In this document: in pieces, positions 7,556 through 14,503 of the stretch | How positions within the stretch are numbered: position 1 is the stretch's first letter | Layout of the letters: the number at the start of each line of letters is the position of its first letter | DNA from: a virus | Reading direction: 5' to 3' (one strand) | IMG/VR virus record: IMGVR_UViG_3300034102_000374 | Span: 1 to 54,437 of that record | DNA: 54,437 nt | Translations under genes and position numbers: made by a program | Notes under the pieces: model-generated | What the model was told of the DNA's origin: nothing | Seen by the model: only the letters and a program-made list of their open reading frames with translations | Databases searched by the model: none

Positions 7556-8271
7556 TGTTTAATATTTCAGTTGAAAAAACTCCAGGATGTCTTTTTGAGA
7601 TATCTCCAATGTCTATTAAAAGAGACTGGATGGATGACACTTCTGAAAACCACGCTTATAGATGTTTCCCAGTAACTCAGGCAAACGTTGTTGGATATAG
7701 TCTATCTTGCACAGAAGATATTGAGTTTGAGTGGGATGGAATAAATGATCAAACACCTGACCACGTTAAAATCTTAAGTCCAGAAAGAGCATATTCTGGG
7801 AGAGGACAATCATCTATTAGCATGGATACGGGTTTAATATTTAGAACAGATCAGGACGTTAGTATAATTGCTATTAATCCAGTCAACTATTTTAGTGATG
7901 AGTTTGAGACAATGTCTTCACTAATTAGTACATCTTTCTATGACAACCCTTTCCCTTTAGCACTTAAGGCAAAGACAGCAAATAAAAGAATAGTCATTAA
8001 AGCAGGAACTCCAGTTGCAACAATTATTCCAATATCTTTGACACAACTAAACAACACAGTTATAAAAATGGTTGACTATAAAGATGAGGACAGAAAAAGA
8101 GTAGAAGCAAACATCTCATATGGTGAAGCAGCCCAAGTTGTAAACTCTACTGGAGAATGGACTGACTGGTATAGAAATGCTGTTAACGAAAAGCAAGAGT
8201 CTCTAGGGTCTCACGAAGTAAAGACTTTAAAACTTAGTGTAGAAGATCAAACAACTCAGGGCAGACCATGA
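7555..8271 (+). CDS. DUF6065-like protein B of the oxygenase island
   Basis: This is a 238-residue protein beginning at GTG, overlapping the previous stop by one base. It shows CFPVTQANVVGYSLSC followed by DIEFEWDG (about residues 40-65), the central GLIFRTDQDVSIIAINPVN, an NPFPL stretch and AGTPVATIIPIS. This order parallels the gene at 6109. Cys-Pro, the Gly-Tyr, the D-[IL]-x-F strand, the P-[MV]-N and the GTP..x..P sites are all kept. It resembles the DUF6065 family better than its paralogue does, although I cannot run a search. No catalytic residues are known to me. It ends in an ATGA overlap with the next gene. Confidence 0.62.
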   Translation: MFNISVEKTPGCLFEISPMSIKRDWMDDTSENHAYRCFPVTQANVVGYSLSCTEDIEFEWDGINDQTPDHVKILSPERAYSGRGQSSISMDTGLIFRTDQDVSIIAINPVNYFSDEFETMSSLISTSFYDNPFPLALKAKTANKRIVIKAGTPVATIIPISLTQLNNTVIKMVDYKDEDRKRVEANISYGEAAQVVNSTGEWTDWYRNAVNEKQESLGSHEVKTLKLSVEDQTTQGRP

Positions 8272-8723
8272 ATGAATTAAATCCAACACACTCTGATATA
8301 GTTAATGACTACATCAAAAGTTCTAAAGAAGGCAAGGTTGGTCATTATATGATAACTGTTTCAAGAGATGGAGAGTCTCCTGTAAGATCTATCATATCTT
8401 TTGATAATCTAGAGCAGGCCTTAGAAGGTTATGAAATGTATCAAGATGCTGGGTTTGCAAAAAACTACCTAACAGTCTCTATGTATGAGCCATCTGGACA
8501 AATAAACACAAAGGTTTTAAAAAGAAACCACGCAGGAGATCCATCATTTGTAAGGCAAAACTATATTGATACAGTAGAAGCATTGCATTATTTGAAGGAT
8601 AAGTTAGACAAAAAAGACTATGAAGATGTCTGTATTAAGATTGTTACTTCTTTTGCAAAAGATAATTGGAGATTCAACGCAGAAAGATTCTTAAAACAAC
8701 TAGAGATAGAGAGGACATTGTAG
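8268..8723 (+). CDS. Hypothetical protein within the oxygenase island
   Basis: This is a 151-residue protein that starts in an ATGA overlap with the upstream gene. It is mixed alpha/beta, with an N-terminal strand pattern (GHYMITVSRDGESPVRS), a helix (NLEQALEGYEMYQDAGF) and a charged helical C-terminus. No family was recognised, and there are no Cys/His metal clusters or membrane segments. The N-terminal part has the look of a small ligand- or protein-binding domain. Its tight coupling to the DUF6065-like gene suggests a joint function. Confidence 0.6.
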   Translation: MNELNPTHSDIVNDYIKSSKEGKVGHYMITVSRDGESPVRSIISFDNLEQALEGYEMYQDAGFAKNYLTVSMYEPSGQINTKVLKRNHAGDPSFVRQNYIDTVEALHYLKDKLDKKDYEDVCIKIVTSFAKDNWRFNAERFLKQLEIERTL

Positions 8724-8735
8724 GGCAAAACCCTA

Positions 8736-8744
8736 TGATATAAT
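8736..8744 (+). promoter_or_regulatory. Extended -10 promoter placing the start at the ATG (leaderless)
   Basis: TGATATAAT ends 6 bases before the ATG at 8751. A start site 7 bases after the -10 would be the A of the ATG, so the mRNA would be leaderless. No Shine-Dalgarno is present before 8751. It opens a second transcription unit in the oxygenase island. Confidence 0.65.
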
Positions 8745-8750
8745 TCAATT

Positions 8751-9425
8751 ATGGACAAAATGGATGCTTCTGTTGTAATTAGAAAACCGTCACTAACGCC
8801 ATCTGGCTGGTTTGGTAATGGTAAAGAGATGATTGTTGAGTTAGAAAATTTTATGACTCAAGAAGAAATAGAGTTTTTAGAGAAGGCTGCAAAGTCTTTG
8901 ACAATCTGGGATGTAACTCAAAGCCACGTTAACGAAAACGGAACAGTCGTATATGACTCTGAGTACTGGAAAGATCGAGTAGCCACTAGCCCAACTTTAG
9001 ATAAAAATGATCCAACAATCGCTCCAGTAATTGCAGGCCTGTTTCAAAGGCTTAAGCCAATCGTTGAAGAGTTCTATAAGGTAAAGGTTACCCCTACTGG
9101 TACAACTATCGTTAGATGGCTTCCAGGCCAGTTTCAGAACCCTCACGCAGACAAGGAACTGCACGAAGGCCCAGATGCTGGACTTCCAAATGATTTTCCA
9201 AACTATGATCTTTCAAGCCTATTTTATTTAAATGAGGACTATGAAGGTGGAGAGTTATACTTCCCACTACAGGGTGTACAGTTTAAACCTAAAAAGGGAG
9301 CAGCGTATTTTTTCCCAGGGGATATGAATTATGTTCACGGAGTAACAGAGATTAAGAGTGGTATTAGATACACATGTCCATTCTTCTGGGAGATAACAGA
9401 GCACACAGGAGACAGAAAGCCATGA
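8751..9425 (+). CDS. 2OG-Fe(II) oxygenase 3
   Basis: This 224-residue protein has the 2OG oxygenase ligands H132/D134 (NPHADKE), H196 (YVHGVTE) and R206, which replaces Lys as the 2-oxoglutarate anchor. A YLNEDYEGGELYFP strand pair lies between them. The insert after HAD (ELHEGPDAGLPNDFPNYD) is longer than in oxygenases 1 and 2. Translation probably starts at 8751 on a leaderless mRNA; 8760 is a second in-frame ATG three codons on. It overlaps the next gene by four bases (ATGA). Confidence 0.88.
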   Translation: MDKMDASVVIRKPSLTPSGWFGNGKEMIVELENFMTQEEIEFLEKAAKSLTIWDVTQSHVNENGTVVYDSEYWKDRVATSPTLDKNDPTIAPVIAGLFQRLKPIVEEFYKVKVTPTGTTIVRWLPGQFQNPHADKELHEGPDAGLPNDFPNYDLSSLFYLNEDYEGGELYFPLQGVQFKPKKGAAYFFPGDMNYVHGVTEIKSGIRYTCPFFWEITEHTGDRKP

Positions 9426-10282
9426 CAGAAAAACTCTTAGAGCATATTGAACTTTATCCAAAGATATTTGTATACAAGAATCTTTTTAAGGATATCAATA
9501 AGACACTTGAGATATTAAAAGACGAAAGCGAAGATGCTATTTTTAGTCCTTGGACCCAGTGGTCACACTTTGGGGAGTATCTGAATCCACTGTTTAAAAA
9601 CTACCCACACACAATGAGCATTGAAGATATGAGAAAGATAGAAACAAGAACAGAAAAAGAAGAAGCACAAAAACTTGCAATACTAGAAGTATTTGAAAAC
9701 TTTCATTTAGCAACCCAGGACTATATCCTTAAAAACAATGTCGATTTTGATAAAGACAAAGTATTGGTAAACCGTGAAGGAGAGTCCTTTAATCTTTGGA
9801 CAACAAATGGACCAGCAATCGCAAGATATAAAACGGATATAGAGGATTCTTTGGCAATGGCATACCACTCTGACTTTATCAGAGAACCAATTGTAAGTCC
9901 AGGATATAAGTTTGGAATTACTGCACTCACATACTTTAATGACGACTACGAAGGCGGAGAAATTGATTTTATTGTTGATGGAGAAGCCTATATGTATAAG
10001 CCAGAAGCAGGAGATTATTTAATTTTTCCATCTGGACATCCAGAAATACTCACAAAAGAAGGTCAGGTCTACCTACATGGTGTGATGCCAGCAAGGGGAG
10101 AAAAGAAATATATCTCCAGAATGTATTGGATGAAGTATGAGGTTGGCGATGACAAATGGTTTGAAAAAGAGGCTGAGTTTGGAAAGGATGTTTGGAAAGA
10201 AATGCAACCAGACATTATGCAAAAATTTAGAGATGCTCATCCTAATAAAATGAATGCTGATAAAGAAAAGAGAATAAAATGA
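9422..10282 (+). CDS. 2OG-Fe(II) oxygenase 4, longer form
   Basis: This is a 286-residue protein starting at the ATG overlapping the previous stop. An upstream in-frame ATG at 9374 would lie deep inside oxygenase 3 and is rejected. Ligands are H149/D151 (AYHSDF), H219 (YLHGVMP) and K229. It keeps FNDDYEGGEIDF. It has a longer helical N-terminal half (about 130 residues) than the other copies and a charged C-terminal tail of about 45 residues, which could define its substrate or partner. It is coupled to the next gene by a four-base overlap. Confidence 0.86.
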   Translation: MTEKLLEHIELYPKIFVYKNLFKDINKTLEILKDESEDAIFSPWTQWSHFGEYLNPLFKNYPHTMSIEDMRKIETRTEKEEAQKLAILEVFENFHLATQDYILKNNVDFDKDKVLVNREGESFNLWTTNGPAIARYKTDIEDSLAMAYHSDFIREPIVSPGYKFGITALTYFNDDYEGGEIDFIVDGEAYMYKPEAGDYLIFPSGHPEILTKEGQVYLHGVMPARGEKKYISRMYWMKYEVGDDKWFEKEAEFGKDVWKEMQPDIMQKFRDAHPNKMNADKEKRIK

Positions 10283-11025
10283 ACCTAGAAAATAAAAAGA
10301 GAATTACAAAAGACATCGTTATTTATGAAAACTTTATTGATGAAGAGACTTGTCAAAAAATGATACAGGCGTTAGATGCTCAGGCAGATAACGGAAAAAT
10401 CTCTTGGATGCCCATATCATTCTATGAGTCATATTCTTCTGTTCTTCCACAAGACAACGACCAAGAACTACTTGATGCTGGACTATCTTCAACTATTTTT
10501 TCCGACATTGAAAAGGCAATGCCAGAAGCAATCGCTTCAGTCCACGACCTTGACCCAAAGATAATTTCTAAAATTGGATACCACACACAAAAGTGGGAAC
10601 CAGGAGCATATGCAAGAATACACTCAGACAATACAGATGCTGAGGGAAATTCTGGAGCATTCACAAGAAGCCGTTATGCTGGGTTCTTATACCTTAATGA
10701 TAATTTTGAAGGCGGACTACTAAAGTTCCCAGGACAAGACATTAGTATTCAACCAAAAGTTGGAATGCTTGCTGTTTTTGACGGAGGATTTAATAATATG
10801 CACGAGGTAACTTTAATAGAAAGTGGAGTAAGATATACCATTGGATCTTTTTGGGATGACAGAGAAGAGTCTGCTTACCCTCAAGAACTAAGAGATGCCT
10901 GGGCAGAAGAAATGAAAGCAACAAGAGCCCAGCAAGAAATTGAAAGAGCAGAGTGGCAAGAACTCCTTAAAGAAGGATACAAAATAGATACTGATGGAAA
11001 CAAATACAAAGTGGAGGAAAAGTAA
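10279..11025 (+). CDS. 2OG-Fe(II) oxygenase 5
   Basis: This 248-residue protein has H115/D117 (ARIHSDN), H175 (NMHEVTL) and R185 as 2-oxoglutarate anchor, with YLNDNFEGGLLKFP between. The N-terminus reads DIVIYENFIDEETCQKMI, the usual first strand and helix of prolyl-4-hydroxylase-like enzymes. It also has a C-terminal helix rich in Glu, Arg and Gln (about residues 205-235). It is joined to oxygenase 4 by an ATGA overlap. A GGAGG near its end serves the next gene. Confidence 0.87.
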   Translation: MNLENKKRITKDIVIYENFIDEETCQKMIQALDAQADNGKISWMPISFYESYSSVLPQDNDQELLDAGLSSTIFSDIEKAMPEAIASVHDLDPKIISKIGYHTQKWEPGAYARIHSDNTDAEGNSGAFTRSRYAGFLYLNDNFEGGLLKFPGQDISIQPKVGMLAVFDGGFNNMHEVTLIESGVRYTIGSFWDDREESAYPQELRDAWAEEMKATRAQQEIERAEWQELLKEGYKIDTDGNKYKVEEK

Positions 11026-11688
11026 ATGGACATTTTTTTAAAAAAAGAGTTTGAGGATGCAGGATATAATACAGAAGTTTTTCACGATGGCGTTTTGTTT
11101 ATCAAAGATTTTTTAAAAGAAAAAGAACTTGATACTATCTTAGAGATAATCAAAACAACTCCAGAAGAAGATTGGTCTATAGAATATACAAAAAACCTTG
11201 CCAGGTTCTGTATGGAAAAATTTGGCAGAGACGATGTCGATAATCTTGTTGCTGAGGGTAAATTTGAAATAACTCAAAACTGGCAAGATAAAAATTTAGA
11301 TATTACAAAAGAAGAGATTAGCAAAACCCTTCAGGTGAGGCTTGGGAATTTAATAAAACTATCAGATCCTAGCCTAGAACTCGCTGGCTTTGGAACTCTG
11401 CAAAGAATGCAAGAAGGAGTAGAACTAAAGGCTCATACAGATCAGCATACAGACCCATCAATTAAATATGCTGCTATACTATATATCAACGATGACTATA
11501 AGGATGGGACTCTATTCTTTAAGAATAAAGAAAATTCAGACTTAAGACCAGCACCAGGAACATTGCTTCTTTTCCCAGGAAACGAAGAATATGAACATGG
11601 AGTTCGTTTTGTAGGAGAAGGACCTATTCGTTATGTTACGGTAGGGTTTATAAAAATTACAGGTTTTTACGAACATAATAAATTCTAA
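11026..11688 (+). CDS. 2OG-Fe(II) oxygenase 6, divergent
   Basis: This 220-residue protein starts directly after the previous stop, with GGAGG at 11013-11017. Ligands are H137/D139 (KAHTDQH), H191 (YEHGVRF) and R202, eleven rather than ten residues after the distal His. The strand motif that is NDDYEGGE in most copies is NDDYKDGT here, so the first Gly and the acidic residue are changed. This copy may have a different substrate pocket. The metal triad is intact, so it is probably active. Confidence 0.85.
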   Translation: MDIFLKKEFEDAGYNTEVFHDGVLFIKDFLKEKELDTILEIIKTTPEEDWSIEYTKNLARFCMEKFGRDDVDNLVAEGKFEITQNWQDKNLDITKEEISKTLQVRLGNLIKLSDPSLELAGFGTLQRMQEGVELKAHTDQHTDPSIKYAAILYINDDYKDGTLFFKNKENSDLRPAPGTLLLFPGNEEYEHGVRFVGEGPIRYVTVGFIKITGFYEHNKF

Positions 11689-11699
11689 GGAGATATAAA

Positions 11700-12326
11700 A
11701 TGGACAGAGAAATACTTGAAGAAAAGGTTTACTATTACACAAACGTAATTGAGGATCCAAAGAAACTTGTTGAGGCAATTGAAAATGACAACAAGGATGA
11801 ATGGGGAGAGTGGATGGCGTGTAGCGGACAGCACTATGTCTACGGAACAGACAAGAGTATCTCACAAGCAGATCCCTCAGATGAAAAAAATACATATATT
11901 TATTCAACACTCCAAAAGGCTTTTGACGATGTAGCAAGAGACTACGCAGCAGCCCACGGTATCACAGAAGAACCTAAACTGTTTCCAATGTATCCAATTA
12001 AGAAGTACATGGCTGGAACATTTATGGGGGCACACTTTGATCAGCAAGAGGGAGATGAAAGACTTAAGGTTTCTTTCGTAATGTACCTCAATGATGATTA
12101 TGAGGGTGGAGAGATTTCTTTTACAATTAGAGATCCAAAGGGCCCAATTCAAGGTCCAACTCCAGATTCAGATTTTGCAAATGCAGATCCTTCAGCATAT
12201 CATTTTGCAGTTAAGCCAAAGGCTGGAAGTATTATTGTATTTCCTCCATCACCACCATATCACCACACAGCACACCTAGTTAAGAGTGGTTATAAGTATA
12301 TGGTACCGCAACACTGGATTCACTAA
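11700..12326 (+). CDS. 2OG-Fe(II) oxygenase 7
   Basis: This is a 208-residue protein with a strong ribosome site (AAGGAGAT, 11688-11695). Ligands are H112/D114 (GAHFDQQ), H189 (second His of PYHHTAH) and K199. The strand motif YLNDDYEGGEISF is followed by a long Pro/Asp-rich insertion (about residues 137-160) before the second half of the barrel. It is the last of the seven copies. Having its own strong ribosome site, unlike the overlapping copies before it, suggests higher or independent translation. Confidence 0.87.
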   Translation: MDREILEEKVYYYTNVIEDPKKLVEAIENDNKDEWGEWMACSGQHYVYGTDKSISQADPSDEKNTYIYSTLQKAFDDVARDYAAAHGITEEPKLFPMYPIKKYMAGTFMGAHFDQQEGDERLKVSFVMYLNDDYEGGEISFTIRDPKGPIQGPTPDSDFANADPSAYHFAVKPKAGSIIVFPPSPPYHHTAHLVKSGYKYMVPQHWIH

Positions 12327-12375
12327 TTCTATTATTGAATTACTTTTTACATAACTCTCAACAATACATTTAGGT

Positions 12376-12408
12376 AGAGTTTTACTTTTTAGAAAACTCT
12401 GCTATACT
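12376..12408 (+). promoter_or_regulatory. Promoter with overlapping inverted repeat before the reductase gene
   Basis: TGCTATACT (12400-12408) is an extended -10, with TTTACT at 12381-12386 as a weak -35 at 16 bp spacing. A perfect 8-bp inverted repeat, AGAGTTTT (12376-12383) and AAAACTCT (12393-12400), spans the -35 and spacer. It could be an operator for a repressor, or a weak terminator of the oxygenase unit. It does not resemble the NrdR box known to me. A Shine-Dalgarno AAAGGA lies at 12428-12433. Confidence 0.6.
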
Positions 12409-12444
12409 TAAGACTATTCCGTTTTTGAAAGGACGATACACATT

Positions 12445-14478
12445 ATGTCAGATTTTTTTAGTTTTAAACTTCCAGAGGACTTCGTAGAAAAGTACAAGAA
12501 CCAAGAAAGCCCATTTGGGTTTAAGGATGCAGCAGAAAATTCACTTGGAGAAATTACTTTTATTCGTACATATTCTCGCATGAAGGAAGATGGAACTAAA
12601 GAAAGATGGCACGAGGTGTGTCGCCGTGTAATCGAGGGTATGTATTCAGTACAGAAGAATCATGCTAAAGAAAACCGTTTACCGTGGAATGATTACAAAG
12701 CACAGAAGTCTGCACAAGAAGCATTCCAAAGAATGTTTGAATTAAAATGGACACCACCAGGTCGTGGCATGTGGGCATTTGGAACCCCTATGACTATGGA
12801 GAAGAAGAACTCAGCAGCACTACAAAACTGTGCAATGGTTTCAACAAAGGACCTTGATAAGAATGATCCAGGAGCCTTGTTTGCTTGGGTAATGGATGCA
12901 TTGATGCTTGGCATTGGTGTAGGGTTTGATACAGTGGGACAGGATAAGCATTTTGCAATCTATGCCCCAACAGAACCTGAACAGGTGTTCGAAATCCCAG
13001 ACACTCGTGAGGGATGGGTAGAGTCAGTCAGACTTCTTATAAACTCTTACCTTAGAGCAAACCAAAGCATTCAGAAGTTTAACTATGATTTGATTAGACC
13101 CCTAGGAGCCCCTATAAAGGGCTTTGGAGGCGTTGCATCAGGTCCTGCACCTCTTATCAAGTTGCACGACTATATAGACCGTGTAATCGGCTCCAGAGCA
13201 GGTGAAACACTAGACTCTCGTGCTATCGTAGACCTTGTAAACCTTATTGGTACCTGTGTGGTATCAGGTAACGTAAGACGCTCAGCAACTCTTGCTTTGG
13301 GAAATGCTGGGGATGAAACATTTATGAATCTAAAGAACTCAGAGATGTTCCCAGAGCGTAACTCATTTGACCCAGAAAATCCAGGTTGGGCTTGGATGTC
13401 TAATAATTCTATTTCAGCAGAAGTAGGAACAAAGTACGAAGACTATGTAGATTTAATTACGGAAAACGGAGAACCAGGTTTTATTTGGCTTGATGTTGCT
13501 CGTAATTATGGCAGGCTAAAGGATGCGCCAGATGGAAAAGACTATCGTGTGATGGGCTTTAATCCCTGTGCGGAGCAGCCATTAGAATCATATGAATTAT
13601 GTACACTTGTAGAAGTGCACTTGAATCGTCATGAATCTAAGGAGGACTTCCTGCGTACCCTGAAGTTTGCATACCTATATGGAAAGACTGTAACACTTGT
13701 TCCAACACACTGGCCACAAACAAACGGTATCATGCAACGCAACCGTCGTATTGGTACATCACTTACTGGTATTGCATCATTTGCAGATCAAAAAGGTTTG
13801 CCAGTTGTCCGTGAATGGATGGACGAAGGGTATAACAAGATTCGTCACTACGATCATCAGTACTCTGAATGGCTATGTGTTCGTGAATCAATTCGTGTAA
13901 CAACGGTTAAGCCATCAGGATCAGTTTCAATTCTTTCTGGTGCAACTCCTGGAGTTCACTGGGGACCTGGAGGAAACTTCTTCCTTCGTGCAGTTCGATT
14001 TGGAACTACAGATCCAATGATGCACTTGTTCAAAGCAGCAGGGTACACAATTGAAGATGACGTAGTATCAGCAAACACATCAGTTGTATACTTCCCAATC
14101 AAGTCAGGTCATCCAAGATCTGAAAAGGATGTAACATTATTTGAAAAGATTGCACTTGCTGCAACTGCTCAAAAGTACTGGTCTGACAACGGTGTTTCTG
14201 TAACACTTTCATTTGACAAGGAAACAGAATCAAAGCACATTGTTCCAGCACTAAATATGTATGAGGGACAACTAAAGGCTGTTTCATTCTTGCCAATGGG
14301 AAATATGGTTTATCCTCAGCAGCCGTATACTCAAATTACGGAAGAGCAATATGAGTCATATATTGGCAAGTTAAAGCACATTGATTTTGCTGCTATCTAT
14401 GACGGTGTAGACAATCTTGAGGCTCAAGGTGAAGCATACTGCACAACAGACTATTGTGAAATTAAAATAAACAAGTAG
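12445..14478 (+). CDS. nrdJ: Class II (adenosylcobalamin-dependent) ribonucleoside-triphosphate reductase
   Basis: This 677-residue monomeric reductase converts ribonucleotides to deoxyribonucleotides using adenosylcobalamin as radical source. C375 and E377 in FNPCAEQPLE correspond to the thiyl-radical Cys and catalytic Glu. C129 (LQNCAMVS) and C386 (eleven residues after C375) are the redox pair. C666 and C671 at the end form the C-x4-C tail that re-reduces the active site. GNVRRSATLALG and the PSGSVSILSG substrate-phosphate loop are also present. All five functional cysteines are kept, so it is probably active and makes dNTPs for phage replication. It needs B12 from the host or environment. 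It is slightly shorter than the 739-residue Lactobacillus enzyme. Confidence 0.93.
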   Translation: MSDFFSFKLPEDFVEKYKNQESPFGFKDAAENSLGEITFIRTYSRMKEDGTKERWHEVCRRVIEGMYSVQKNHAKENRLPWNDYKAQKSAQEAFQRMFELKWTPPGRGMWAFGTPMTMEKKNSAALQNCAMVSTKDLDKNDPGALFAWVMDALMLGIGVGFDTVGQDKHFAIYAPTEPEQVFEIPDTREGWVESVRLLINSYLRANQSIQKFNYDLIRPLGAPIKGFGGVASGPAPLIKLHDYIDRVIGSRAGETLDSRAIVDLVNLIGTCVVSGNVRRSATLALGNAGDETFMNLKNSEMFPERNSFDPENPGWAWMSNNSISAEVGTKYEDYVDLITENGEPGFIWLDVARNYGRLKDAPDGKDYRVMGFNPCAEQPLESYELCTLVEVHLNRHESKEDFLRTLKFAYLYGKTVTLVPTHWPQTNGIMQRNRRIGTSLTGIASFADQKGLPVVREWMDEGYNKIRHYDHQYSEWLCVRESIRVTTVKPSGSVSILSGATPGVHWGPGGNFFLRAVRFGTTDPMMHLFKAAGYTIEDDVVSANTSVVYFPIKSGHPRSEKDVTLFEKIALAATAQKYWSDNGVSVTLSFDKETESKHIVPALNMYEGQLKAVSFLPMGNMVYPQQPYTQITEEQYESYIGKLKHIDFAAIYDGVDNLEAQGEAYCTTDYCEIKINK

Positions 14479-14485
14479 TCTTCTG

Positions 14486-14494
14486 TGGTAAAAT
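14486..14494 (+). promoter_or_regulatory. Extended -10 close to the ATG of the large virion protein
   Basis: TGGTAAAAT lies 9 bases before the ATG at 14504. The T-to-A change at the third position of the hexamer weakens it. The transcript would have at most a few leader bases. No Shine-Dalgarno is seen. Confidence 0.5.
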
Positions 14495-14503
14495 AGACCT
14501 ATA

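Noticed and set aside
9374-9421. Longer start for oxygenase 4
   Set aside because: The added residues are the out-of-frame end of oxygenase 3. The ATGA overlap at 9422 is a normal coupled start.
12327-12444. Cobalamin riboswitch before the B12-dependent reductase
   Set aside because: The 118-base gap is too short and lacks a B12-box-like segment. It is filled by the promoter and inverted repeat.
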